NCBI RefSeq assembly: GCF_011421595.1
Contig: NZ_WTLH01000032.1
Span: 1 to 36,548 of the forward strand
Source: Streptomyces sp. YIM 98790
Lineage (GTDB): Bacteria; Actinomycetota; Actinomycetes; Streptomycetales; Streptomycetaceae
DNA length: 36,548 nt
Direction of reading: 5' to 3'
A program made the position numbers and the translations under genes. Positions 1-7,078 of the stretch are shown piece after piece. How positions within the stretch are numbered: position 1 is the first letter of the stretch; the number at the start of each line of letters is the position of its first letter. The notes under the pieces are model-generated. The model did no database searches. It was not told the DNA's origin and was given only the letters and a program-made list of their open reading frames with translations.

Positions 1-115
1 GCCGGGCATCGGCGGGCCGGCGCCCGCGCAGCCGCACGCGCCCGGCGGGGACGGGGTGTGGAAGCGGGTCACGGCCGGCGGGGACCGCCTGGACGGCTCG
101 CTTCCCGTGCACTGA
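1..115 (+). CDS. C-terminal end of an unidentified protein (partial)
   Basis: An open frame enters from the left edge (codons start at base 2) and ends with TGA at 113-115. It gives about 37 residues, rich in Gly, Pro and Ala, ending VWKRVTAGGDRLDGSLPVH. A strong hairpin terminator follows 34 bases after the stop, which supports a real gene end here. There is too little sequence to assign a family. The reading frame is chosen from the stop and terminator position and from the high third-position GC, so it remains tentative. Confidence 0.45.
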   Translation, partial: PGIGGPAPAQPHAPGGDGVWKRVTAGGDRLDGSLPVH

Positions 116-148
116 CGCGGAGGGCTCGCGCGCCTCGCGCACATGCGG

Positions 149-178
149 AGGGCCGCGACCCGGCTGGGTCGCGGCCCT
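149..178. terminator. Hairpin terminator, 13-bp perfect stem
   Basis: AGGGCCGCGACCC at 149-161 pairs perfectly with GGGTCGCGGCCCT at 166-178 around a GGCT loop. It lies between the partial plus-strand gene ending at 115 and the minus-strand gene ending at 260, so it probably serves both converging transcripts. Confidence 0.8.
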
Positions 179-259
179 TCTCCTCGGCCCGGGGCTGCCG
201 CCCGGGATGCTGCTCTCCGCTGCGGCCGGCGGCACGGCGCGGCCGGCGGCACGGCGTGG

Positions 260-664
260 TCAGAGCCGGACGCCGTCCAGGACCGGCCCCACCGGCAGTT
301 CGGACACCGGCAGGCCGCCCAGCATGTCCAGTGCGCCGGCCTCGGTGGGCACCCCGCCGATGCTGCCGTTCTGGAGGATGTCGTTGCCCACCACCTCGGA
401 CACCGGGGTGTTCAGCGGGGTCTGCCGCAGCAGCGGGGTGCCGGCCGCCTCCTGCAGGGTGGTCTCCACCAGGCCCTGGCCGGCGGTGACCGTCCGGGCC
501 CCGTCCGGCAGGATGGCGCCGAGCTGGTCGGGCACGCTCCGCACCGTGCTGTCCACGGCATCGTTCAGGGGCCCGGTGACGGCGGCTGCGCTGCCCGCTG
601 CGGCGACGGCGAAGGCCGCACCGAGCGCGGCGGCTCCCAGGGAATTCACGGTGGCCTGCTTCAT
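260..664 (-). CDS. Small secreted protein of unknown function, 134 aa
   Basis: The start is the ATG at 664 because it opens a clear Sec signal peptide (MKQATVNSLGAAALGAA, then a hydrophobic run ending GSAAAV around residue 25). The frame is open further upstream, but that part lacks protein-like character. The mature part (about 108 residues) has no cysteine and is rich in Gly, Leu, Val and Pro, with short repeated ideas such as LLRQTPLNTPVSEVVG and DMLGGLPVSELPVG. A purine stretch (AAGGACGGAAAACG) precedes the ATG. A good promoter lies at 720-748. Similar small exported proteins are common in streptomycetes. I do not recognise a function, and an envelope role is only a guess from export. Confidence 0.8.
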   Translation of the reverse strand: MKQATVNSLGAAALGAAFAVAAAGSAAAVTGPLNDAVDSTVRSVPDQLGAILPDGARTVTAGQGLVETTLQEAAGTPLLRQTPLNTPVSEVVGNDILQNGSIGGVPTEAGALDMLGGLPVSELPVGPVLDGVRL

Positions 665-719
665 CGTTTTCCGTCCTTGCGTGGAGATCGTGTGGGGTGG
701 GGGATCGAGCAGCGCAAGG

Positions 720-748
720 ACGATAGCCGGGCACCGGCCCCCGGGCAA
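720..748 (-). promoter_or_regulatory. Promoter of the small secreted protein gene
   Basis: Read on the minus strand, TTGCCC (748-743) and TATCGT (725-720) are separated by exactly 17 bases and lie about 55 bases upstream of the ATG at 664. This fits the principal sigma factor consensus well for a streptomycete. Confidence 0.6.
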
Positions 749-788
749 CGAACCGATAAACGCAGGTGTCGTCCCGGATTTGCCGGGG

Positions 789-824
789 AAAAATCCTGCC
801 GGCGCCGGAGAATCCGGCACCGGC
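789..824 (-). terminator. Rho-independent terminator after add
   Basis: On the minus strand, GCCGGTGCCGGA pairs with TCCGGCGCCGGC (one G-T wobble) around a TTC loop at 798-824. It is followed by AGGATTTTT, a run of five T at 793-789. It sits 26 bases after the stop of the adenosine deaminase gene and separates it from the secreted-protein gene downstream. Confidence 0.85.
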
Positions 825-849
825 GGGGTATCGGCCGAGTATCGGCAGG

Positions 850-2034
850 TCAGGTCACGTTCCCCTGCGCAGCGGTGAACAGCCATTCCGAACGCAGACC
901 GGCATATCCTGGTTTGATCACATCATTGATCATGGCGAGACGTTCATCAAAAGGAATGAATGCGGATTTCATCGCATTGACGGTGAACCACTGAAGATCC
1001 TCCAGGGTGTAATGGAATGCCCGGACGAGGTGCTCGAACTCCCGGGTCATACCGGTGCCGCTCATCAGCCGGTTGTCGGTGTTGACGGTGACCCGGAAGC
1101 GGAGGCGGCTGAGCAGCCCGATGGGGTGCTCGGCATAGGAGGCGGCGGCCCCGGTCTGGAGATTGGAGGTGGGGCACATCTCCAGGGGGACGCGCTTGTC
1201 CCGCACATAGGCGGCCAGCCGGCCCAGCCGCACCCGGCCGTCGGCGTCCGTCGTGATGTCGTCGATGATCCGCACCCCGTGGCCCAGCCGGTCGGCGCCG
1301 CACCACTGGAGCGCCTGCCAGATGGACGGCAGGCCGAAGGCCTCGCCGGCATGGATGGTGAAGTGGTTGTTCTCCCGCTTCAGATACTCGAAGGCGTCCA
1401 GGTGACGGGTGGGCGGGTAACCGGCCTCGGCCCCGGCGATGTCGAAGCCGACCACGCCCTGGTCCCGGTAGGCGTTGGCCAGTTCGGCGATCTCCCGGGA
1501 GCGGGCGGCGTGCCGCATGGCGGTGAGCAGGGCACCGGCCCGGATGCGGTGTCCATCCCGGGCGGCCAGCCGCTCACCCTCCCGGAAGCCGTCGTTGACC
1601 GCCTCCACCACCTGCTCCAGGGTCAGGCCGCCCTCCAGGTGCTGCTCGGGGGCGTAGCGGACCTCGGCGTAGACCACGCCGTCCGCGGCCAGGTCCTGCA
1701 CGCACTCGGCGGCCACCCGGAACAGCGCGTCCCGGGTCTGCATGACCGCGCAGGTGTGCGCGAACGTCTCCAGATAGCGCTCCAGGGAACCGGAGTCGGC
1801 GGCCTCCCGGAACCAGGCGCCGAGCCGCTCCGGATCGGTCTCGGGCAGCCGGTCGTAGCCCTGTTCACGGGCCAGCTCGGCCACGGTGGCCGGGCGCAGT
1901 CCGCCGTCGAGGTGGTCGTGCAGCAGCACCTTGGGGGCGCGCAGGATCTGGTCCGGGGTGGGCACATGGCCCGTCCCGGTGCCCTGGCTGCCGCCCGGTC
2001 CGGTGCCGGGATTCGGGTGGTGACTGTCGTTCAT
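850..2034 (-). CDS. add: Adenosine deaminase
   Basis: Deaminates adenosine and deoxyadenosine to inosine and deoxyinosine in purine salvage and catabolism, in the cytoplasm. The 394-residue protein carries the zinc-site motif HDHLDGG (His39 and His41), [11 protein letters not shown], the catalytic [14 protein letters not shown], the SNLQTG substrate loop and [10 protein letters not shown] near the C-terminus. These are the ordered landmarks of the metal-dependent deaminase TIM barrel. The first 30 residues are a Gly/Pro-rich low-complexity extension. The ATG at 2034 has no clear Shine-Dalgarno site. A TAGAGT -10 box ends six bases before it, so the transcript may be leaderless. A palindrome shared with the nucleoside transporter genes covers the promoter, tying this gene to the 8.8-16 kb operon. 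Confidence 0.95.
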   Translation of the reverse strand: MNDSHHPNPGTGPGGSQGTGTGHVPTPDQILRAPKVLLHDHLDGGLRPATVAELAREQGYDRLPETDPERLGAWFREAADSGSLERYLETFAHTCAVMQTRDALFRVAAECVQDLAADGVVYAEVRYAPEQHLEGGLTLEQVVEAVNDGFREGERLAARDGHRIRAGALLTAMRHAARSREIAELANAYRDQGVVGFDIAGAEAGYPPTRHLDAFEYLKRENNHFTIHAGEAFGLPSIWQALQWCGADRLGHGVRIIDDITTDADGRVRLGRLAAYVRDKRVPLEMCPTSNLQTGAAASYAEHPIGLLSRLRFRVTVNTDNRLMSGTGMTREFEHLVRAFHYTLEDLQWFTVNAMKSAFIPFDERLAMINDVIKPGYAGLRSEWLFTAAQGNVT

Positions 2035-2042
2035 CCGCCGAC

Positions 2043-2061
2043 TCTACGCCTACGCGCGTAG
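2043..2061 (-). promoter_or_regulatory. add promoter -10 and palindromic operator CTACGCGCGTAG
   Basis: The perfect 12-bp palindrome CTACGCGCGTAG occupies 2050-2061. On the minus strand it is followed directly by GCG and the -10-like TAGAGT (2048-2043), then six bases to the ATG. The operator therefore lies in the -10/-35 spacer and a bound repressor would block the promoter. The same element occurs at 14822-14833 and, with two changes, at 15998-16009. Its even symmetry with a central CG resembles LacI- or GntR-type sites; the cognate regulator is not in this window. Confidence 0.7.
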
Positions 2062-2178
2062 ATGCGCATCCCGGCTGCCGCGAACACCCCTCTCCCGCGC
2101 CCTTCCCGCGCCCTTCCCGCCCCTTCCCCGCATCCTTCCGGGAACGCATCCGGGCCCGCACCCGGCAGGGGCGGGAGT

Positions 2179-3150
2179 TCAGGGGTGCGGGGGGAGAACC
2201 TTGCCGCGGCGGCCGAGCAGGAACTGCTTGAACGCGGCGACCGGTGCCGGATCGGGGCCGCCGCCCGCCATCCAGGCCACCCCGATGTCCCGGGCGGTGC
2301 GCGGCGCGGTCACCGTCAGCTCGCTCACCCCCGGCCGGGGCACCGTCGGCGGCGGCAGCAGCGCCACCCCCAGCCCGGCCGCGACCAGCCCGCGCAGCGT
2401 CTCCGCCTCCTCCCCCTCGAAGGCCACCCTGGGCTGGAACCCGGCTTCCCGGCACAGCCGTTCGGTGAGAGTGCGCAGGCCGTAGGCGGGTTCCAGCATC
2501 ACGAACGGCTCCTCGGCCGCCTCGGCCAGCCGGATACGGCGGCGGCCGGCCAGCCGGTGGCCCTCCGGCACCACCAGCCGCAGCCGCTGCTCGTCCAGCC
2601 GCCGGGTGACCAGATCGGGCGCGTCCGGTATCGGCGAGGTCAAGCAGAGGTCCAGCTCGCCGGCGCGCATCCGCTCGACCATGTCCTCGCCGTAGCTCTG
2701 CACCAGGGCGAACCGCACTCGCGGGTGACCGGCGCGGAACTCCCGGATCAGCGCGGGCACCGTCTCCGGGCCCATGGTGTGCAGAAAGCCGAAGGCGACC
2801 TTGCCGGCGGCCGGATCGGTGTCGGCCCGCACCTGCTCGGCGGCGCGCTCCACCTCGTCGAGGGCACGCCGCACCGCCCGGGCGAAGGAACGGCCGGCCG
2901 GGGTGAGCGAGACGGCACGGCCGCGCCGGGCCAGCAGCGCCACACCCAGGTCCTCCTCCAGCCGGGCCATGGAACGGCTCAGGGTCGACTGGGGCACGCC
3001 CAGGTCGCGGGCGGCCCGGGTGATGTGCTCGTGCCGGGCCACGGCCGCGAACTGGGCCAGCCGGGGAGTGAGCAGCGCCGCCCAGGATTCCGCGGGAGCG
3101 ACGGTCTCCCCTGTGACGGAAATGTCTTTTCTGTTGCCCGGTGATGACAT
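2179..3150 (-). CDS. LysR-family transcriptional regulator
   Basis: 323 residues, the usual LysR length. The N-terminal winged helix-turn-helix (about residues 20-80) reads LLTPRLAQFAAVARHEHITR, then ARDLGVPQSTLSRSMARLEE and DLGVALLARRGRAVSLTPAG, all standard LTTR features. The effector domain follows from about residue 105 to 320 (KVAFGFLHTMGPETVPALI, GELDLCLTSP, GLGVALLPPP). The start is the ATG at 3150, preceded by GAGAGGTGG; a longer open frame runs into the divergent gene and is not needed. It is transcribed divergently from an MFS transporter with only 92 bases between the starts, the classic layout in which the LysR protein controls the neighbour from the shared intergenic region. The inducer cannot be read from the sequence. 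Confidence 0.93.
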   Translation of the reverse strand: MSSPGNRKDISVTGETVAPAESWAALLTPRLAQFAAVARHEHITRAARDLGVPQSTLSRSMARLEEDLGVALLARRGRAVSLTPAGRSFARAVRRALDEVERAAEQVRADTDPAAGKVAFGFLHTMGPETVPALIREFRAGHPRVRFALVQSYGEDMVERMRAGELDLCLTSPIPDAPDLVTRRLDEQRLRLVVPEGHRLAGRRRIRLAEAAEEPFVMLEPAYGLRTLTERLCREAGFQPRVAFEGEEAETLRGLVAAGLGVALLPPPTVPRPGVSELTVTAPRTARDIGVAWMAGGGPDPAPVAAFKQFLLGRRGKVLPPHP

Positions 3151-3171
3151 GGCAGCCCGCCACCTCTCGTT

Positions 3172-3215
3172 ATGCACAACAGCATCGATTCCAGCAGATT
3201 CGTGCATTGGACGCA
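3172..3215. promoter_or_regulatory. Probable LysR operator region between lysR and MFS gene
   Basis: The 92-bp divergent spacer holds TGCATTGGACGCA at 3203-3215, a T-N11-A element with TGC/GCA symmetry, and TGC-N6-GCA at 3173-3184. The arms ATGCAC (3172-3177) and GTGCAT (3202-3207) also form an inverted repeat. T-N11-A dyads are the known LysR recognition pattern. Which one is the primary site is inference. Confidence 0.5.
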
Positions 3216-3242
3216 TCAGAAAGGGCGGCCTACCTTCGTGAC

Positions 3243-4568
3243 ATGCCCAGCGCACCGTCCGGGGCTCCCGCCACCGCGGGGGCCTCCGCTCCGCCGTTCC
3301 CGTCCACCGGCCACCCGGCCTCCGCCACCACCACGGCCGCCACCGCCACGGCCGGCACGGACCACCCGCATCCGTCGCCGTCACCGCTGCGCATCAACCT
3401 GGCCCTGTTCGGCCTCGGTGTGGCCACCTTCGCCCTGCTGTTCTCCACCCAGGCCCTGCTGCCGGAGATCACCGCCGCGTTCGCGGTCCGCCCGGACCAG
3501 GCGAGCTGGACGGTCTCGGCGACCACCCTGGCCCTGGCCGCGGCCGTGCTGCCGCTCAGCCTGCTCTCCGAGCGGGTCGGCCGGCGCGCCATGATGACCG
3601 GTTCGGTCGCTGCCGCGGTGGCGGTGGCCCTGGTGCTGCCGTTCGTCCCCGGACTGCCCGCGCTGATCGCGCTGCGTGCCGTGCAGGGCGTGGCCCTGGC
3701 CGGCATCCCGGCCTCGGCGGTGGCCTACCTCTCCGAGGAGCTGGACAAGCGGGCCATGGTGGGCGCGGTCGGCCTGTTCATCGCGGGCAACAGTGTGGGC
3801 GGCATGTCCGGCCGGATGGCCGGCGGCTGGGTGGCCCAGGGCTACGGCTGGCGCGCCGGGCTGGCCGCGGTCGCCCTGCTGGCCCTGGCCGGTGCCGTGG
3901 CCTACCGGGCGCTGCTGCCCCGGCCGCGCGGCTCCGGCGCGGCGGCCCGGCCGCGCCTGCGGGAGCTGACGGCCACCGTCGGCGGGCATCTGGCCAGCCC
4001 GCTGCTGCTGCGGCTGTTCGCCATCGGGGCGCTGCTGATGACGGTCTTCAACGCGGTGTACACGGCGATCGCCTTCCGGCTGGCCGAGGACCCGTTCGGG
4101 CTGTCGTCCGGGATCGTCGGCTCGGTGTTCGTCATCTTCCTGGTGGGCACCGGCTCCTCCTCGCTCACCGGCCCGCTGGTGGACCGGCTGGGGAGGCGCG
4201 GCGCGCTCTACGCGGCCTTCGGCGCGGTCGGCGCGGGCCTGCTGCTCAGCCTGTGGGACAGCCTGCCCGCGGTGCTGCTCGGCCTGGTGCTGGTCACGGG
4301 CGGATTCTTCTCGGGCCACGCGGTGGCCTCCGCCTCGGTGGGACGCGTGGTCGACCACGGCCGGGCCCAGGCGGCGGCGCTCTACCAGGTGGGCTACTAC
4401 GCCGGGGCCAGCGCGGGCGGCGTCCTGGGCACGCTGGCCTACCACTGGTCCGGCTGGCCGGGCACCGTGGTGCTGTCCTCTGCCGCGCTGCTGGTCAGCG
4501 CCGCCCTCACGCTCTATGCCACGCTGCGTGCGGCGTCGGCCTCCCGCGCGGTGGCCGCGCCGGGGTGA
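3243..4568 (+). CDS. Major facilitator superfamily exporter (12 TM)
   Basis: 441 residues. After a Pro/Ala/Thr/His-rich cytoplasmic tail (residues 1-48) there are about 12 hydrophobic segments. The landmark after TM2 is SERVGRRAMMTG, the MFS motif A, and the symmetric one in the second half is LVDRLGRRGALYA. VRAVQGVALAGIPASAVAYL-like text in TM4 and the proton-coupled antiporter character suggest the YnfM/AraJ-like efflux group. The ATG at 3243 follows AAAGGGCGG. A longer open frame starts upstream but would overlap the divergent lysR promoter. Paired with the LysR regulator, it is most likely an inducible exporter of a small molecule; the substrate is unknown. Confidence 0.9.
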   Translation: MPSAPSGAPATAGASAPPFPSTGHPASATTTAATATAGTDHPHPSPSPLRINLALFGLGVATFALLFSTQALLPEITAAFAVRPDQASWTVSATTLALAAAVLPLSLLSERVGRRAMMTGSVAAAVAVALVLPFVPGLPALIALRAVQGVALAGIPASAVAYLSEELDKRAMVGAVGLFIAGNSVGGMSGRMAGGWVAQGYGWRAGLAAVALLALAGAVAYRALLPRPRGSGAAARPRLRELTATVGGHLASPLLLRLFAIGALLMTVFNAVYTAIAFRLAEDPFGLSSGIVGSVFVIFLVGTGSSSLTGPLVDRLGRRGALYAAFGAVGAGLLLSLWDSLPAVLLGLVLVTGGFFSGHAVASASVGRVVDHGRAQAAALYQVGYYAGASAGGVLGTLAYHWSGWPGTVVLSSAALLVSAALTLYATLRAASASRAVAAPG

Positions 4569-4733
4569 GGGCCGCGCCGCGCGCCGGGGGCGTACGACAG
4601 GCAATTCCCTTGCCGCCGTTGCCGGTTCGGGACCGAAGCGCAACCGCGGGGGCCGGTGGAGCGTGATAGCACGGGCACACCCCGTTGCTCCGCTCCTTCC
4701 CGCGACCACCGACCACCCGACAGGGGAGCCGTC

Positions 4734-6527
4734 ATGACGCTCTACGGCCCCGGCGCGCCGGTTCCGCCCTTCCCCCCGGCCACGCCCCCGCCCTCCGCCC
4801 CGCCACCGGGCAACAGCGCGGCCCGCGGCGCGGCCGCCGCCGCGCTCAACATCACCGCGCTCGGCGCCGGTTATCTCTATCTGCGCCGCTGGCGGCGGGC
4901 CGCGGCGGCCCTGGGCATCACCCTGCTGCTGGTGCTGCTGGCAACCTGGCTGGAGGCGCCGGGCGGGCGGGTGGTCTGGGCGGCGGTGTTCCTGCTGTGG
5001 GCGGCGGCCACCGCGGTGGACGGCCGGCGGCTGGGCCTGGCCGCACCGGGCCCGGGCCCCCGCCGCCCCTGGCCGGCGCCGGTCGCCGCCGTGGCGCTGC
5101 TGGCCCTGGTGGCGAGCGGCTACCTGGGCTACCAGGCGCTGCCCGGACAGGCCCTGGAGGACGCGGAAACGGCACACGCCGCCGGGAACTGCGCACGCGC
5201 CTCGGGCCTGTACGACAAGGCGCTGTCCGCCCGCTACGCCCTGGCCTTCCACGGCCGGGACGCCGCCGCGGCCAAGGGCCGCAACGGCTGCGGCATCGTG
5301 CTGCGGGCCGAGCAGCAGGCCGAGCGGGAGTCGTGGGCCGAGGCGGTCTCGTCCTACACCTCCTACATCGGCCTCTACGGCGGCGAGCCGCCCTGGGACG
5401 GCGCGCACGCCCGGCTGGCCGGCCTGCGGCTGGCCCATGCCGACAGCCTGGTGGAGCAGGCGTCCGGCAGCGCCATCGAGGCCGCCGACAACTTCTACCT
5501 GCGGGCCTTCGACGAGTACGTCACCCTGCGCGGCGAGCAGCCCGGCTCCTCCGAGGCCGCCGAGGTCCCGGGCCGCCTCGACGCGCTGTGGGACACGGCG
5601 ACCGCTTCCCTGGCCGCCGAGGACCACTGCACGGCAGTGCGCGAGCTGCGCTTCTTCACCCGGCTTCCGGAGGAGTCCGGGGCACCGGAGGAGTGGGCGG
5701 CAAAGGACGCCGCGCGGCTGGCGGACCGGGCCGGCGGCGCGCTCCCCGCCGAGCTGCTGGCCTGCGGCAAGAGCTCGTACCGGAACGCCGACTGGGATGC
5801 CGTGGAGCGCAGCTTCGGCGATCTGCTGGCCGAGTTCCCGGACAGCGAGCAGAGCGGGAAGGTGCCCGGCACCCTGGAGTCGTTCCGCAAGGCCACGGCC
5901 GGCGACCTGTCCGGGGCCAAGGGCTGCGCGGCCTTCGAGGAGCTGGAGTTCCTGATCGGGCTGCCCGGCGGCCCGGCCGGCTTCGACGGCAAGACCTACG
6001 AGGAACTGGCCGGCCGGGCGGAGAACTCCCTGGCCGAGGCGCTCTACCAGTGCGGCAGCGCGGCCTTCGAGGACGGCGACTACGACACCGCCGAGGACCA
6101 CATGCGGACCGTGGTGGACGAGCACGACACGCACGACCGGGCGGACCACGCCGCGGACATCCTGATCGCCATCGAGATCGCCCGGATCGGTGAGGGCGTG
6201 ACCGGCGAACTGCCGCCGCCCTCCGCCGCGGGCAGCGCACCGGGCGGAACCACCACGGTGACCATCATCAACGACTCGGGCGAGGATCTGGAGATCCTGT
6301 ACACCGGGCCGGAGACCGGCACCGCGTCGGTGGCCTCGCCGGGCGGCGGTGGCGGCCAGTGCCTCTCGCCGTCCGGCAAGCCCTCGGTGACCCTGGAACT
6401 CCGGCCGGGCGACTACTCCGTGGTGGCACGCGCCACCACCGGCAACGTCACCCCCTACTACGGCTCCTGGAACCTGGCCTCCGGCACCGCCTACAGCGAC
6501 TGCTACTACATCACCTTCGGTTTCTGA
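4734..6527 (+). CDS. Large membrane-anchored repeat protein, function unknown
   Basis: 597 residues, with an ATG at 4734 after a good GGGGAG site. Layout: a Pro-rich cytoplasmic N-terminus (1-30); about four hydrophobic helices (near 32-50, 57-75, 79-95 and 115-133); then a long extracytoplasmic alpha-helical region (about 140-500) of tetratricopeptide-like units. Each unit tends to contain a cysteine followed by a Lys/Ala-rich turn (for example AAGNCARASGLYDKALSARY and YQCGSAAFEDGDYDTAEDHM). A Ser/Pro/Gly linker (510-525) leads to a beta-rich C-terminal domain of about 80 residues (TVTIINDSGEDLEILYTG to the final CYYITFGF) with two cysteines. I recognise no catalytic motif. A scaffold or envelope-sensing role is inferred only from architecture. 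It ends 24 bases before a strong terminator. Confidence 0.85.
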   Translation: MTLYGPGAPVPPFPPATPPPSAPPPGNSAARGAAAAALNITALGAGYLYLRRWRRAAAALGITLLLVLLATWLEAPGGRVVWAAVFLLWAAATAVDGRRLGLAAPGPGPRRPWPAPVAAVALLALVASGYLGYQALPGQALEDAETAHAAGNCARASGLYDKALSARYALAFHGRDAAAAKGRNGCGIVLRAEQQAERESWAEAVSSYTSYIGLYGGEPPWDGAHARLAGLRLAHADSLVEQASGSAIEAADNFYLRAFDEYVTLRGEQPGSSEAAEVPGRLDALWDTATASLAAEDHCTAVRELRFFTRLPEESGAPEEWAAKDAARLADRAGGALPAELLACGKSSYRNADWDAVERSFGDLLAEFPDSEQSGKVPGTLESFRKATAGDLSGAKGCAAFEELEFLIGLPGGPAGFDGKTYEELAGRAENSLAEALYQCGSAAFEDGDYDTAEDHMRTVVDEHDTHDRADHAADILIAIEIARIGEGVTGELPPPSAAGSAPGGTTTVTIINDSGEDLEILYTGPETGTASVASPGGGGGQCLSPSGKPSVTLELRPGDYSVVARATTGNVTPYYGSWNLASGTAYSDCYYITFGF

Positions 6528-6551
6528 CCGCCGCGGCTCCCGCCGCGCCGC

Positions 6552-6600
6552 ATCCCGGCCTCCGTGCCCCCGCCGCGGGCGGGGGCACGGAGGCCGGGAT
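6552..6600. terminator. Very long perfect hairpin, 23-bp stem
   Basis: Bases 6552-6574 are exactly complementary to 6578-6600 with a three-base GCG loop. The element lies 24 bases after the stop of the repeat protein on the plus strand and abuts the stop codon of the minus-strand gene ending at 6600. It therefore serves as a bidirectional terminator for both. Confidence 0.85.
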
Positions 6601-7061
6601 CAGTAGCGGGAGGCGCCGGCGTCCCGGGACAGGCCGGGCGCGGGGCCGGGGAGGGCGGCGGCCAGCTGCCGGTGGCCGAGGCGGACGGCCTGCACGTCGT
6701 CCATGTCCGGGTCGCCCAGGGCGTGCAGGGCGTGCAGGGCGGCGGTCACGGAGCCGGTCAGCGCCTCGCGCTCATCGGCCGGGAGGGGGTCGTGCGGGCC
6801 GCGTGACGCGGCGGCGCTCTCCACCAGTTCGCGGGTGAGGCGGCGCAGGTCTTCCTCGGTGAGGGTGCGCTTCTCGCCGCGGAAGGTGACCAGGGCGGAC
6901 AGGCGCACCGGGCGGCCGGTGAGCCCGGCGCCCGGCTCCTCCGGGTGAAAGAGTTTCCTGACCAGCGGGGTGACGGCGGTGGAGCCGAGCCGCAGTGCGA
7001 TACCCGCGAGTCCCTCTTCCTCCCCCCGGGCGGCACGGTTGCCCCTCCGAGTCTGCCGCAT
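6600..7061 (-). CDS. Isolated NACHT-type N-terminal helical domain (probable truncated NTPase remnant)
   Basis: 153 residues from the ATG at 7061. The core (about residues 20-140) reads GIALRLGSTAVTPLVRKLF, RPVRLSALVTFRGEKRTLTE, EDLRRLTRELVESA and MDDVQAVRLGHRQLA. From memory this matches the N-terminal helical domain that precedes NACHT ATPases in many streptomycetes, where the chain then continues from a GLSADA-like segment into the ATPase. Here it stops at GLSRDAGASRY, with no Walker A or B, right at a terminator hairpin. It starts 17 bases after the mgtE stop without a clear ribosome site, so it may be co-transcribed or decaying. Alternatives are a stand-alone helical adaptor or regulator of MgtE. 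The family assignment is recollection, not a search. Confidence 0.6.
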   Translation of the reverse strand: MRQTRRGNRAARGEEEGLAGIALRLGSTAVTPLVRKLFHPEEPGAGLTGRPVRLSALVTFRGEKRTLTEEDLRRLTRELVESAAASRGPHDPLPADEREALTGSVTAALHALHALGDPDMDDVQAVRLGHRQLAAALPGPAPGLSRDAGASRY

Positions 7062-7078
7062 CGGCGGGGCGGGAGGGG

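Noticed and set aside
3381-6149. A 922-codon open frame on the minus strand across the MFS and repeat-protein genes
   Set aside because: It is antisense to two well-supported genes, is made of Gly/Ala/Arg/Gln/His runs typical of GC-rich antisense frames, and shows no family motifs or ribosome site.
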